This document shows, in pieces, positions 18,885-28,950 of a stretch of 64,000 bases of DNA. A model generated the notes under the pieces. It searched no databases. It saw nothing but the letters and a program-made list of their open reading frames with translations, and had not been told where the DNA came from. Source of the DNA: JBBEAM01 sp040882845 (GTDB lineage: Bacteria; Pseudomonadota; Alphaproteobacteria; Kiloniellales; DSM-21159); contig JBBEAM010000013.1 in NCBI GenBank assembly GCA_040882845.1, forward strand, positions 248,001 to 312,000, in the 5' to 3' direction. Made by a program: the position numbers and the translations under genes. Each line of letters opens with the position of its first letter. Position 1 is the first letter of the stretch.

Positions 18885-18961
18885 GGACCCGTAGCTCAGT
18901 TGGATAGAGCGCTGCCCTCCGAAGGCAGAGGTCACAGGTTCGAATCCTGTCGGGTCCGCCA
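18885..18961 (+). tRNA. tRNA-Arg (anticodon CCG)
   Basis: 77 bases with a fully paired seven-base acceptor stem (GGACCCG with CGGGTCC), D-arm TAGCTCAGTTGGATAGAGC, anticodon stem CTGCC/GGCAG around loop CTCCGAA, T-loop GTTCGAATC and an encoded 3' CCA. The anticodon is CCG, reading CGG. A possible promoter is TTGTTC at 18822 and TATGGT at 18846, spaced 18 bases. Confidence 0.98.
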
Positions 18962-19090
18962 TCCTGCTTCGCGCTGTCCGCAGCCAGACGCGCCTCAAGA
19001 ATAACAGTCGGATCAACGGCCTGCGGGATGCCACCGCAGACGGGGCTTGGGCCGCCGCCTGGCCAAGTTCCCTCTTGATATCTGCCGCCG

Positions 19091-21073
19091 ATGCGTCAGG
19101 TTCGGGGTATGAGGAAGCGCCGTTTGCCGCAGCTTGCCGCGTCTCTGCGGCTTTCGAGCCTGAATTGGGGCTTGCCCCCCCGCCTCCCCGACGCGGCTTC
19201 GGGCGGGGCGACGGCGGCGCTCGCCTTCCTGATTCTCTGCGGCTTCGCGGTGTCCACCACGGTGAGCCGCGCTCAGGAGGCCCAGTCTTCGACGCCCCAG
19301 GAAAGCGCGTCCCAAGAAGAAGCCGTGCCGGAAGGCGAGGCCGAGGTCAGCGGCGAGGCGCGGGAAGGCCAGAGCTTCGCCTATAGCGTCTCGATCTCCG
19401 GCGACTTCAAAGAGGAACTGGGCACGCTGTTGCGCGAGGTTTCCCAGCTCGAGCGTCAAGCCGAGCGTGCGCCGCTGACCGCCGCCGCCCTGGCGGCCAG
19501 GGTCGAAAGCGATATGGAACGGCTGCGCGCCGTGCTGCGTTCCGAGGGCTACTACGCCGGCGAGGTCGATAGCGAGATCGACATCGAGGAAAGGCCCGTG
19601 GCGATCCGTATCGAGGTGACGACCGGCACGCGTTTCACCCTGGCCAGCTACCAGATCTCCTACCAGGGGGCGCCGCCGCCCGAAGGGGTGCGCAGGGAGA
19701 TCGCAGAGGCCGGCGGCCGGCTGGGCGCGCCGGCCCGGGCCGAAAATCTGAACAACGAGGAAAAGCGCCTGGTCGTACGTCTGCGCAACCGCGGCTATCC
19801 CTTCGCCAAGGTTGCCGACAAAAAGTATACTGTCGATCATGCCGCCGAAAGCATGGCCGCGGAGATCGTGCTCGAGGCCGGGCCGCGCGCCGACTTTGGC
19901 GAGATGAGCATCGAGGGGCTGGAAGACGTACGCGCCGACCATGCCGAGCGGGTCGCCGCCTGGTTCCCGGGCGAGCGCTACGATCCGCGGCGGGTCGAGC
20001 GGCTGCGCCAGGATCTCAGCCGCACCGGGCTCTTCGAATCGGTGCTGGTCGAGCCGGCCGGGGAAGTCGGTTCCGACGGCCGCCTGCCGGTCACGGTGAC
20101 GGTGATCGAGCGGCCGCACCGCAGCATTGGCGGCGGCGTTGCCTACTCCAGCGCCGACGGCTTCAGCGTCTCGGCCTTCTGGGAGCACCGTAATCTCTTC
20201 GAGCGGGGTGAAAGGCTGCGGCTCGACGCCGACTTTTCCCTGACCCGGCAGGAGGCGACCGCCGAGTTTCGCAAGCCCTACTTCCTGCAGCATAATCAGA
20301 GTCTGCTGCTGAACGCCGCGGTGGTCCGCCAGCAGGACGAAGCCTTCGACGAGCTCAGCACCACGCTGTATGGCGGAGTGGAGCGGACCTACGGCGACCA
20401 CTGGTCGCTCTCCGCGGGGGCTTCGCTGGAGTTGATCCGCATTACCGAGGATGGCCTGACCCGCGACTACGGGCTGGTCGGCTTTCCCGTAACCCTCGGC
20501 TACGACAGCCGCGACGACGCGCTGGATCCGACCAAGGGCTTCACGCTCAGCGCGACCACGACGCCCTACTTCGGGGTGTCCGGCGATGCCGAGAAGTTCT
20601 GGGTCAACGAGATCAAGGGCTCGGCCTATCTCTCCCTCGACGCCGACGACAACTTCGTACTGGCGGCACGGGCGCGGCTCGGCTCGATCCTCGGCTCCAC
20701 CCGCAGCGAGCTGCCTGCCAACAAGCGTTTCTACTCGGGCGGCGGCGGCTCCGTACGTGGCTTCGAGTTCCGCAGCGTCGGTCCGCTCGACAGCAGCGAC
20801 GATCCGATCGGCGGACGCTCGGTCGTCGAGGGCGGCCTGGAGCTCCGCGTACGCCTGACCGAGGAGATCGGCATCGTCCCCTTCGTCGAAGGCGGACAGG
20901 TCTCCACCTCGAGCTATCCCGACCTCAAGGAGGAAGTGCTCTGGGCGGCTGGACTCGGGTTCCGTTACTACACCGCGATCGGCCCCGTACGTCTCGACTT
21001 CGCCTTTCCCATCAACGGCCGCCCTGTGGACGACACATTTCAATTCTACGTTTCCATCGGCCAGGCATTCTGA
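19091..21073 (+). CDS. tamA: TamA, Omp85-family outer-membrane assembly protein
   Basis: 660 residues. An unusually long signal region ends near SRAQ (about residue 62). Three POTRA-like repeats follow (SVSISGDFKEEL..., YQISYQGAPPPEGV..., MSIEGLEDVRADHAER...). A 16-strand Omp85 barrel runs from about 350 to the C-terminus, with RFYSGGGGSVRGFEFR as the conserved lid-lock motif and terminal Phe. TamA works with TamB to move or assemble proteins and lipids across the envelope. It lies 20 bases upstream of tamB. An ATG at 19109 is an alternative start. Confidence 0.93.
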   Translation: MRQVRGMRKRRLPQLAASLRLSSLNWGLPPRLPDAASGGATAALAFLILCGFAVSTTVSRAQEAQSSTPQESASQEEAVPEGEAEVSGEAREGQSFAYSVSISGDFKEELGTLLREVSQLERQAERAPLTAAALAARVESDMERLRAVLRSEGYYAGEVDSEIDIEERPVAIRIEVTTGTRFTLASYQISYQGAPPPEGVRREIAEAGGRLGAPARAENLNNEEKRLVVRLRNRGYPFAKVADKKYTVDHAAESMAAEIVLEAGPRADFGEMSIEGLEDVRADHAERVAAWFPGERYDPRRVERLRQDLSRTGLFESVLVEPAGEVGSDGRLPVTVTVIERPHRSIGGGVAYSSADGFSVSAFWEHRNLFERGERLRLDADFSLTRQEATAEFRKPYFLQHNQSLLLNAAVVRQQDEAFDELSTTLYGGVERTYGDHWSLSAGASLELIRITEDGLTRDYGLVGFPVTLGYDSRDDALDPTKGFTLSATTTPYFGVSGDAEKFWVNEIKGSAYLSLDADDNFVLAARARLGSILGSTRSELPANKRFYSGGGGSVRGFEFRSVGPLDSSDDPIGGRSVVEGGLELRVRLTEEIGIVPFVEGGQVSTSSYPDLKEEVLWAAGLGFRYYTAIGPVRLDFAFPINGRPVDDTFQFYVSIGQAF

Positions 21074-21093
21074 TGGCCGCACACGGAAGATAG

Positions 21094-24000
21094 ATGGCAG
21101 ACAGGAAGACGCGCGCAGCTGGGGGGCAAGGCGCAGCCACCGGCAAGCGGTCTTGGCTGTCCGTGGCGCTATGGGGCTGCGCCGGGCTGCTCGGCCTCTG
21201 CGTCCTGCTGGTCGTGGGGGCTCTGATCTTTCTCTCGACCGACTGTGGCCGTGCCACCCTGGCCGGTGCGGTCGAAGGGGCGGCCAGCAGCCCGGACAGC
21301 CAGCTCGAGATCGGCGCGCTCGAAGGCAGTCTGTTCGGAAGTTTCACCCTGCGCGACGTCGCAATCAGCGATTCCGAGGGGGTCTGGCTGAGGCTGGACC
21401 AGGCCGCGCTGGCCTGGAGCCCGCGGGCGCTACTCGGCGGCGAACTGCGGATCGAGCGCCTTGCGGCAACGCGCCTGGAAATTCTTCGCGGCCCGCTGGC
21501 GACCGACGCGCCGGAGGAAGACCCCGGGGAGTCCGCCGCGCCGGGCAGCCTCGATCCCCTGCCCTTCGATCTTGTGCTCGAGGAGCTGCGTCTGGACGAG
21601 CTGGTGCTCGGCGCGCCGCTGCTCGGCGCCGAGGCGCGGCTGAGCCTGGCCGGCGAGCTCTCCGCCACCCGGCCCGAGGGCATCTCCACGCAGCTTGAAA
21701 TCCAGCGTATCGACGGCACGGCGGGCCGCGTCAATCTCGCCGCACTGTACCGGCCGGAGGACTCCTTCCTCCGGCTCTCGCTGCTGGCCAGCGAACCCGC
21801 CGGCGGGCTGATCGCGCGGCTTGCGGATCTACCCGATCTGCCGCCTGTCTCCCTCGACCTGCAGGGCGAGGGACCGGTTGGCAGCTGGCGCGGCAGCCTG
21901 CGGGCCGAGGCCGGAGAGGCCGGTAGCCTGGATTCGGAGATTTCGCTGACCAGCCTGGAGCCGCTGCAGGTCTCCCTGACCGGCGCGCTGCACGCCGAGG
22001 GTTTGCTGCCGCAGAACCTCCGTCCTCTGGTTGCGCCGGAAACCGGCTATGCGTTGGACTTCACCCTCAGCGACGGCGAGGAGCTCGATCTCACTTCCCT
22101 GCGCATCGACGCGCCGGCCGGGACCCTCGAGGGCTCCGGCGCGCTCGACCTTGCCAGCGGCGATCTCTCGGGCGTCCTGCGGCTCGATCCGCAAACCAGG
22201 GCGATTGCCGAAGCCTTCGACCTGCCGCTCGCGGCCCGTACGCTGAGCGCAGAGCTGACCGCTGGCGGCACGCTCGACAGGCCGGAAGCCACGCTGAAGC
22301 TGAGCGGTACCGGGATCGACTATCAGGAGGCGAGCCTCGAAAAGCTGACCAGCGAGATCGCACTTGCGGGCGAGGATGGAGAAAGCTGGCGGATCGAGGG
22401 CTCCGGCCGCTTCGAGGGGCTGGAAGCGGCGCAGCTCGCCGGCGCGGAAAGCGTCACCGAAGCGATCGACTGGTCGCTTCAGGCCGAGGCCGATGCCAGC
22501 TTCCAGCGGATCTCAGGCCTCGATCTGGCGCTCTACGGCGGCGGCATCGAACTCAGCGCCGAGGGCGGGATCGATCTGGCCGCCTTGACCGGGGACGCCT
22601 CGCTGGACTTCAGCATCGCCGATCTCTCGGTCTTCTCCGGCCTGGCGGGGGCGCCGCTGGCCGGTGCCCTGGATGGCGAGGCGTTGCTGGCCTCGGACGG
22701 CAGCGGCGGTGCGACCGCGACCCTGGCCGCGACCCTGCGCGATTTCGACAGCGGAGGCTTGGATCTGCCGGAGGCGCTGGGCAGGGAAATCCACCTCTTC
22801 GCGGAGGCCGAGAGCTCGGCGGAGGGCGCGGTGACGCTGCACAGCCTTGAACTCGACGGCGCCGGGCTTTCCCTCGCCGCCCAGGGCCAAGCCGACCCGG
22901 ACGAGGACAGTCTTGCTGCGACGTACAGCTTGGAAGCACGCGATCTCTCCCCCTTCTCCGCCTTGGCCGGCACGGAGCTGGCCGGTAGCGGCCGGATCGA
23001 GGGCGAGGTCGGCGGCAGCCTCGCGGCGCCCCAGGTCACGGCGCGGATCGCGCTCAGCGATTTCCTGGTCGCAGGGCAGTCCTTTCCGGAGATTTCCGCC
23101 GACATCGCCGCCGACAATCTCGTCGAGGCGCCGGCCGGGACGATCGATTTCCAGGCCCGTACGCCCTATGGGCCGCTCTCGGGCCGGGCCACGGCGGCGC
23201 TCGCCGGCGCGCAGCTCGAGGTTTCCGAGCTGGTGCTGGAGACTCCCGAGGGGGAAAGCCTGCGCGCCAGCGTCGTCCTGCCGCTCGCCGGTGGCCCCCT
23301 GAACGGAGAGCTGCGCGGGCGCTTTCCCAACCTTGCGCTGGTCTCGGCGCTGACCGGCACGCCGCTGCAAGGCAGCGGCGAGATCGCGCTCGATCTGGCC
23401 GCCAGCGAAGGCCGGCAGACTGCCAAGCTGACCGGCGGCTTCCGCGACCTGGTGCTGCCGGAGGAGGGCGGCGCGGCGCTGCGTCTCCAGGCGCTCGATC
23501 TCGACGCGACGGCGCGCGAAACGGCGGAGGGCTATAGCCTCGACGCCGCGGCCGATCTGCGCGGCCTGGAGGCCGGCGAAGCAGCGCTGGAGACCGCTCG
23601 TTTGACCGCCCAGGGACCGCTCTCGGGCCTGGCGCTGACTGCCGAAGGCGCGGGCGTCCTGCGCGGCGCGCAGGACCAAGCCCTGGAGTTCTCCACCGCC
23701 GGTCGGATCGATGCCAGCGGCGCGCCTTCCGGCCAGATGGAGCGTCTGCAGGCCACGCTGGGCGAAGGCCGCGTCGCCTTGAACGCGCCGGTGGACTTCG
23801 AAGCTTCCGAAGGCGAATTTTCCATCTCGGCGCTGGACCTCTCCCTCGGCGCGGGGCGGCTGACCGGTGCCGCCGAGGTGGCCGGTGACAGCGTCGATGC
23901 GGAGCTTCAGCTCACCAAGTTGCCGCTGGCGTTCCTGCAGCCGCTGATCCAGGGGCCGGAGATGCAGGGGACGCTGAGCGCCGAGCTTTCGCTGCGGGGC

Positions 24001-25542
24001 GCGGCTTCCGCGCCCGAGGGCGACTACCGCATCGACGTGGAAGGCTTCCGGCTCGAGCGCCGCTTCAGCGGCGAGCTGCCGCCCCTGGCGCTGAACCTGA
24101 GCGGACGCCTCGGCGAGGGCAAGCTGACGGCCGAAGGGGCGGTCTCGGGTCTGTCCGAAGGTCAGGACGCGACGCTCAGCGCCGAGCTGCCGCTGCGCCT
24201 CTCGCTCTCGCCCTTCGCTGCCGAGCTGCCGGAGACCGAACCGATCTCGGCGGCGTTGCAGTGGCGGGGCGAAGTGGCGCCGCTGATGGCGCGGCTGCCG
24301 GTGGACGATCACCGCCTGGAAGGCCTCGCAGACATCGACCTGCGCCTGACCGGCAGCCTTGCCGCGCCGGAGCTGCGCGGTGGCCTGGTGCTCAGCGAGG
24401 CGACCTACGAGAATTTCGTATCGGGCACCCTGCTGGAGGACCTGGAGATGGAGCTGGCGGCGGAGAACGACCGCCTGACGATCCGCAGCCTCTCGGCGAA
24501 CGACGGCGAAGGCGGGCGGCTTTCCGGCAGTGGCGCCTTCGCGGTACGCGAATCCGCCGATTCCGAAGTCTCGGCCTCGCTGCAGTTCTCCGAGGCGACG
24601 GTGATCCGCCGCGACGACCTGGAGGCCACGGTCAGCGGCGGCTTCGCCGTGGAGGGCGACCTCAGCCGCCTGGAGATGACCGGGGCGCTGACCGGCGACA
24701 CCATCGAGGTGCGCCTGATCGATCGCCTGCCGCCCTCGGTTGCGGAACTGGAAGTCACCGAGATCAACACCGGGGAAAACGTCGATCAGGCCCGGGAGAA
24801 GGAGGCCGAAGAGGCGCAGGTCTCCACGCCGATGGAGATCGCCCTGGACCTGCAGGTCGATCTGCCGGGCCGGGTGTTCATACGCGGCCGCGGCCTGGAC
24901 TCCGAATGGGAAGGCGAGTTCCAGATCTCCGGCACTGCCGAGAGCCCCTCGGTGCGCGGCCAGCTCCGCCCGGTGCGCGGCAACTTCAGCTTTGCCGGCA
25001 AGACCTTCGAGCTGCAGGACGGCAGCGTCACTCTGCCCGGCGGCAGCGAGCTCAATCCCGAGCTCGATCTTACCGCGGTTTACAGCGCCTCCAACATCGA
25101 GGCGCGGGTACACGTTTTCGGCAGCGCGGAGAACCCCGAGTTCGAGCTGACCTCGACGCCCCCGCTGCCCCAGGAGGAGATCGTCTCACGCATTCTCTTC
25201 GAGCGCGGTACGGCGCAGCTCAGCGCAGCCGAGGCCTTCCAGCTCTCCACCACCATCGCCTCGCTGAGCGGCGAGGGCGGGCCCGGGATCATCGATCGCG
25301 CGCGCCAGGGCCTGGGTCTCGATGTGCTCAGCTTCGGCGCCGGCGAGGAAGGCTCGCTCGGCGAAGTCGAAGCCGGCAAGTACATCGCCGATGGCGTCTT
25401 CGTCGGCGTACGCCAGGGCGCGACACCGCAGAGCACCAGCGCCGTGGTCGAGGTCGAGGTGACCCCCAACATCACCGTCGAGAGCGAGAACAAGTCAACC
25501 GGCGACACCAGCATCGGGGTCCGCTGGCAGTGGGACTACTAG
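21094..25542 (+). CDS. tamB: TamB, translocation and assembly module inner-membrane protein
   Basis: 1482 residues. An N-terminal membrane anchor lies at about 21-48. A very long repetitive beta-rich region rich in Leu, Gly, Glu and Ala follows, typical of AsmA/TamB hydrophobic-groove proteins. The C-terminal DUF490 domain includes RGQLRPVRGNFSFAGKTF, a motif seen across TamB proteins. TamB spans the periplasm and partners TamA; recent work groups it with lipid-transfer proteins. The ATG is 20 bases after the tamA stop, so the two form an operon. No terminator is obvious before the convergent dehydrogenase gene. Confidence 0.94.
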   Translation: MADRKTRAAGGQGAATGKRSWLSVALWGCAGLLGLCVLLVVGALIFLSTDCGRATLAGAVEGAASSPDSQLEIGALEGSLFGSFTLRDVAISDSEGVWLRLDQAALAWSPRALLGGELRIERLAATRLEILRGPLATDAPEEDPGESAAPGSLDPLPFDLVLEELRLDELVLGAPLLGAEARLSLAGELSATRPEGISTQLEIQRIDGTAGRVNLAALYRPEDSFLRLSLLASEPAGGLIARLADLPDLPPVSLDLQGEGPVGSWRGSLRAEAGEAGSLDSEISLTSLEPLQVSLTGALHAEGLLPQNLRPLVAPETGYALDFTLSDGEELDLTSLRIDAPAGTLEGSGALDLASGDLSGVLRLDPQTRAIAEAFDLPLAARTLSAELTAGGTLDRPEATLKLSGTGIDYQEASLEKLTSEIALAGEDGESWRIEGSGRFEGLEAAQLAGAESVTEAIDWSLQAEADASFQRISGLDLALYGGGIELSAEGGIDLAALTGDASLDFSIADLSVFSGLAGAPLAGALDGEALLASDGSGGATATLAATLRDFDSGGLDLPEALGREIHLFAEAESSAEGAVTLHSLELDGAGLSLAAQGQADPDEDSLAATYSLEARDLSPFSALAGTELAGSGRIEGEVGGSLAAPQVTARIALSDFLVAGQSFPEISADIAADNLVEAPAGTIDFQARTPYGPLSGRATAALAGAQLEVSELVLETPEGESLRASVVLPLAGGPLNGELRGRFPNLALVSALTGTPLQGSGEIALDLAASEGRQTAKLTGGFRDLVLPEEGGAALRLQALDLDATARETAEGYSLDAAADLRGLEAGEAALETARLTAQGPLSGLALTAEGAGVLRGAQDQALEFSTAGRIDASGAPSGQMERLQATLGEGRVALNAPVDFEASEGEFSISALDLSLGAGRLTGAAEVAGDSVDAELQLTKLPLAFLQPLIQGPEMQGTLSAELSLRGAASAPEGDYRIDVEGFRLERRFSGELPPLALNLSGRLGEGKLTAEGAVSGLSEGQDATLSAELPLRLSLSPFAAELPETEPISAALQWRGEVAPLMARLPVDDHRLEGLADIDLRLTGSLAAPELRGGLVLSEATYENFVSGTLLEDLEMELAAENDRLTIRSLSANDGEGGRLSGSGAFAVRESADSEVSASLQFSEATVIRRDDLEATVSGGFAVEGDLSRLEMTGALTGDTIEVRLIDRLPPSVAELEVTEINTGENVDQAREKEAEEAQVSTPMEIALDLQVDLPGRVFIRGRGLDSEWEGEFQISGTAESPSVRGQLRPVRGNFSFAGKTFELQDGSVTLPGGSELNPELDLTAVYSASNIEARVHVFGSAENPEFELTSTPPLPQEEIVSRILFERGTAQLSAAEAFQLSTTIASLSGEGGPGIIDRARQGLGLDVLSFGAGEEGSLGEVEAGKYIADGVFVGVRQGATPQSTSAVVEVEVTPNITVESENKSTGDTSIGVRWQWDY

Positions 25543-25604
25543 CAAAGAGCGGTTCACGCTAATCGAGTGGTGTTCGCTTCGAACCAGGCCCGCAAATCGG
25601 TAAG

Positions 25605-28049
25605 CTAGGCCTTCACCCGTTTCATCTTCGGGTCGTAGAAGGGCTCCAGGGAGATTTCGCAGGGCACCCGCGCGCTGGCCACCTCCAGCTCGTAGCTGCC
25701 GGACAGCAGGTAGTCGCGGTCCACACCCTCGGGGTTGCGGACATAGCCGTAGCCGATCGATTGGCCGAGGGTATAGCCGTAACCGCCGCTCGACAGCCAA
25801 CCGACGCGTACGCCGTCGCGGTAGAGGGTTTCGCGGCCGAGCAGCACGACCTCGGGATCGGCCTGGAAGCCGGCGAGCATCTTCTTCAGCGGCGCCTCGC
25901 GCTGGGCTTCCAGGGCCTCGCGGCCTAGGAAGGGCGTGTTCTTGCGCAGCTTCACCGCCCAGCCGAGTCCGGCTTCCAGCGGCGTGTGGTCGGGGCCGAG
26001 GTCGGAGCCCCAGGCGCGGTAGCCCTTCTCCAGGCGCAGGCTCTCGATGGCCCGGTAGCCGGCCGGCTTGAGGCCGTGATCGGCACCGGCGGCCAGCAGC
26101 GCCTCGAAGACCTGGATGGCGTACTCCGCCGGAACATGCAGCTCCCAGCCGAGCTCGCCGACGTAGGTGACGCGCAGGGCGATCACCGGCGCGCCGGCGA
26201 TTCCGAGAGTGCGCACGTAACCGAAGGGGAAGCCGGCATTGGAGAGGTCGTCGCGGGACAGCTTCTCCAGGATCTGCCGGGATTTCGGGCCCATCAGCGA
26301 CAGCACGGCGTAGGCCGAGGTGATGTCGACCAGCTGCGCGTTCGCGCCCTCGGGCAGATTGCGGCGGATCCAGTCGGCGTCGTGGGTGGCGAAGCCGGTG
26401 CCGGTGACGAGGTAGAAGCGGTCCTCGTCCAGTCGCGCGACGGTGAGATCGCACTCGATGCCGCCCCGATGGTTCAGCATCTGGGTGTAGGTCAGACGTC
26501 CGGCCGGCTTGTTCACGTCGTTGGCGCAGATCCAGTCGAGCGCCGCCGCCGCGTCCGGCCCCTGCAGCAGGTACTTCGCGAAGGAGGACTGATCGAAGAT
26601 CACGGCGGCTTCCCGAGCCGCGCGGTGCTCGCGGCCGACCGCCTCGAACCAGTTCTGGCGGCCGAAGGAGTAGACATCCTCGGCGCTTTCACCGGCCGTC
26701 AGATCGGCGAACCAGTTGGGCCGCTCCCAGCCCAGCTTCTCGCCGAAGCAGGCGCCGCGCGCGGCCAGGCGCTCGTAGAGCGGCGAACGGCGGCAGGGCC
26801 GCCCGCTCTCGTGCTCCTCGTGCGGCCAGGCCAGGGTGTAGTGCTTGCCGTACATCTCCAGCGTACGCGTACGGATCCAGTCGCCGTCGAAATGCGGGCG
26901 GCCGAAGCGGCGGATGTCCACCGGCCAGAGGTCGTAGGGCGGCTCGCCCTTGGCGACCCACTCGGCCAGCGCCATACCGGCGCCGCCGCCCGAGGCGATG
27001 CCGAAAGCGTTGAAGCCGGCGCCGACGAAGTAGTTCTTCAGTTCCGGCGCCGCGCCGAGGATGAAGTTGCCGTCGGGAGTGAAGCTCTCCGGGCCGTTGA
27101 TCAGCTCCTTGATGCCGGCGGTCTCCAGCGCCGGAACCCGGCCGAGGGAGAGCTCCATCAGCTGTTCGAAGTGGTCGAAATTGGAGTCGAGGAGCTGGAA
27201 GTTGAAGCCCTCGGGAAAGCCCTCCTCGGCCCAGGGCAGGGGATTGCGTTCGTAGCCGCCCATCACCAGGCCGCCGACCTCCTCCTTGTAGTAGGTCAGG
27301 CGGTCCGGGTCGCGCAGCGTCGGCAGGCTCGGCGTCACCCCCTCGATCGCCTCGGTGATCATGTACTGGTGCTGCACCGAAACCAGCGGCACGTTGACGC
27401 CGGCCAGCTTGCCGAAGGCGCGCGCCCACTGGCCGCAGCAGTTGACCAGCTTGGCGCAGGCGATCTCGCCCTCGGAGGTGGTCACGCCGGCCACCTTGCC
27501 GTGCTCGACGGTCACGCCCGTGACCTCGAGGTTCTCGAAGATCCTGGCGCCGGCCTGGCGCGCGCCCTTGGCCAGGGATTGCGTGATGTCGGCCGGGTTG
27601 GCCTGGCCGTCGGTCGGCAGGAAGGCGGCGCCGACGACGTCGGCGATCTCCATCAGCGGCCAGAGCTCCTGCGCCTGCTTGGGGCTCAGCAGCTCCATCT
27701 CCAGGCCGAAGGAGTGGGCCGTGGTCGCCTGGCGCTCGATCTCGGTCATGCGCTCGGCATTGCAGGCGATACGCAGGCCGCCGTTCATCTTCCAGCCGGT
27801 GTTGAGGCCGGTCTCCTCCTCCAGGCGGTCGTAGAGGTCGACGGAGTAGCCGAGCAGCTGGGTGATATTGGCGTTGGAACGCAGCTGGCCGACCAGCCCG
27901 GCGGCATGGAAGGTGCTGCCGGAGGTCAGCTGCGCGCGCTCCAGCAAGATGACTTCCTTGCCGAGCTTGGCCAGGTGATAGGCGGTGGAGCAGCCGATGA
28001 TGCCGCCGCCGACGATCACGATCTCAGCGGAGGAGGGCAGGTCCTTCAT
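25605..28049 (-). CDS. Dimethylglycine/sarcosine dehydrogenase-like flavoprotein with GcvT domain
   Basis: 814 residues, close to a normal DMGDH length. The N-terminal FAD domain has GGGIIGCSTAYHLA and covalent flavin attachment expected at His48 in SGSTFHAAGLVG. The C-terminal half is a GcvT-like tetrahydrofolate-binding domain (LTYTQMLNHRGGIECDLTVA; RAIESLRLEKGYRAWGSD). Such enzymes oxidatively demethylate N-methyl amines and hand the one-carbon unit to tetrahydrofolate; which amine is not determined. ATG lies 2 bases past the stop of the preceding choline-kinase-like gene, so it is the last gene of the proX-led operon. Confidence 0.93.
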   Translation of the reverse strand: MKDLPSSAEIVIVGGGIIGCSTAYHLAKLGKEVILLERAQLTSGSTFHAAGLVGQLRSNANITQLLGYSVDLYDRLEEETGLNTGWKMNGGLRIACNAERMTEIERQATTAHSFGLEMELLSPKQAQELWPLMEIADVVGAAFLPTDGQANPADITQSLAKGARQAGARIFENLEVTGVTVEHGKVAGVTTSEGEIACAKLVNCCGQWARAFGKLAGVNVPLVSVQHQYMITEAIEGVTPSLPTLRDPDRLTYYKEEVGGLVMGGYERNPLPWAEEGFPEGFNFQLLDSNFDHFEQLMELSLGRVPALETAGIKELINGPESFTPDGNFILGAAPELKNYFVGAGFNAFGIASGGGAGMALAEWVAKGEPPYDLWPVDIRRFGRPHFDGDWIRTRTLEMYGKHYTLAWPHEEHESGRPCRRSPLYERLAARGACFGEKLGWERPNWFADLTAGESAEDVYSFGRQNWFEAVGREHRAAREAAVIFDQSSFAKYLLQGPDAAAALDWICANDVNKPAGRLTYTQMLNHRGGIECDLTVARLDEDRFYLVTGTGFATHDADWIRRNLPEGANAQLVDITSAYAVLSLMGPKSRQILEKLSRDDLSNAGFPFGYVRTLGIAGAPVIALRVTYVGELGWELHVPAEYAIQVFEALLAAGADHGLKPAGYRAIESLRLEKGYRAWGSDLGPDHTPLEAGLGWAVKLRKNTPFLGREALEAQREAPLKKMLAGFQADPEVVLLGRETLYRDGVRVGWLSSGGYGYTLGQSIGYGYVRNPEGVDRDYLLSGSYELEVASARVPCEISLEPFYDPKMKRVKA

Positions 28050-28051
28050 GG

Positions 28052-28933
28052 TCAGGTCATCTCCTGGAAGGCGGTGTAGGTGCGCTCGAAGCGGGCCAGG
28101 TTCTCGGCGGTATAGGCGGCGAAATCGACATCGAGGTCGGAATGCAGCTCGGAGACCATGGACCACAGGGTTTCGCGCAGCAGCGAGGCACACTTCATCG
28201 CCGCGTAGCGCCGTCGTAGCCCGTCGTCCAGCGGCCGTTCGAAGTAGGCTTCGAGCAGCCAGCTCTCGTCCTCCGGCGTCAGCTCGTTGTTGGAGGCGAG
28301 GCCGCCGAGGTCGAACAGCGGCGAGTTGTAGCCGGCGTAGTCCCAGTCGATCAGCCACAGCCGCGCACCGTCGTCGATGAAGTTGCCAGCCAGCAGGTCG
28401 TTGTGGCCGTAGACCAGCTCGATGGGGCCGACGGCGGTTTCGAGTTTCGCGGCCGCCTCGAGCAGCTGAGCCAGGCGCGGCGCGTGGCCGCTGCCGCCTT
28501 CGCGCAGGGTGGCGGCGTAGTCGTGCGTCACGTGGAACACCCAGAACATCAGGGCCGGACCGCGCAGGTGCCTGGGAATCTCATGATGGCAGCCTTTGAC
28601 CAGCGGCAGGATCCGCTCCAGCATCCCCCGCCGGGCGACCATCTCCGGGGTCAGGGTCGTGCCCTCGATGTAGCGCAGCACCAGGATGCCGCGCTCGGCA
28701 TGGATCACGGCCGGGGAGATGCCGGCGGCCTCGGCGGCGCGGCTGGCGGCCAGCTCGTTGAAGCGCATCACCTGGTGGACGGCGATGTCCTCGCCGACCC
28801 GCACGACGAACTTCTCGCCGCGGTCCTCGACCACGAAGTTGACGTTGGTGATGCCGCCGCTAAGCGGCTGCGGGTCGACTGGCCCTTGCCAGATCGACAG
28901 CTTGGCGGTGCGTTGCTTGGGGTCGTAGGTCAC
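28052..28933 (-). CDS. Choline/ethanolamine-kinase-like phosphotransferase (GTG start)
   Basis: 293 residues of the aminoglycoside-phosphotransferase/choline kinase fold. LSGGITNVNFVV is the Gly-rich ATP loop (about 24-35), YGHNDLLAGNF at 175-185 carries the catalytic Asp179, and LIDWDYAGYN at 194-203 holds the metal-binding Asp196. Close in pattern to bacterial choline kinase/thiamine kinase-like enzymes. Its location between a transporter and a dehydrogenase suggests phosphorylation of the imported amine or a metabolite of it. GTG is supported by the GAGGGAAG stretch upstream. Substrate is unproven. Confidence 0.88.
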   Translation of the reverse strand: MTYDPKQRTAKLSIWQGPVDPQPLSGGITNVNFVVEDRGEKFVVRVGEDIAVHQVMRFNELAASRAAEAAGISPAVIHAERGILVLRYIEGTTLTPEMVARRGMLERILPLVKGCHHEIPRHLRGPALMFWVFHVTHDYAATLREGGSGHAPRLAQLLEAAAKLETAVGPIELVYGHNDLLAGNFIDDGARLWLIDWDYAGYNSPLFDLGGLASNNELTPEDESWLLEAYFERPLDDGLRRRYAAMKCASLLRETLWSMVSELHSDLDVDFAAYTAENLARFERTYTAFQEMT

Positions 28934-28950
28934 GGAATCTTCCCTCTTGC

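Noticed and set aside
22513..25113. Minus-strand 866-codon frame opposite tamB
   Set aside because: Antisense to tamB; no domain signs and Gln/Arg/Ala-rich composition.
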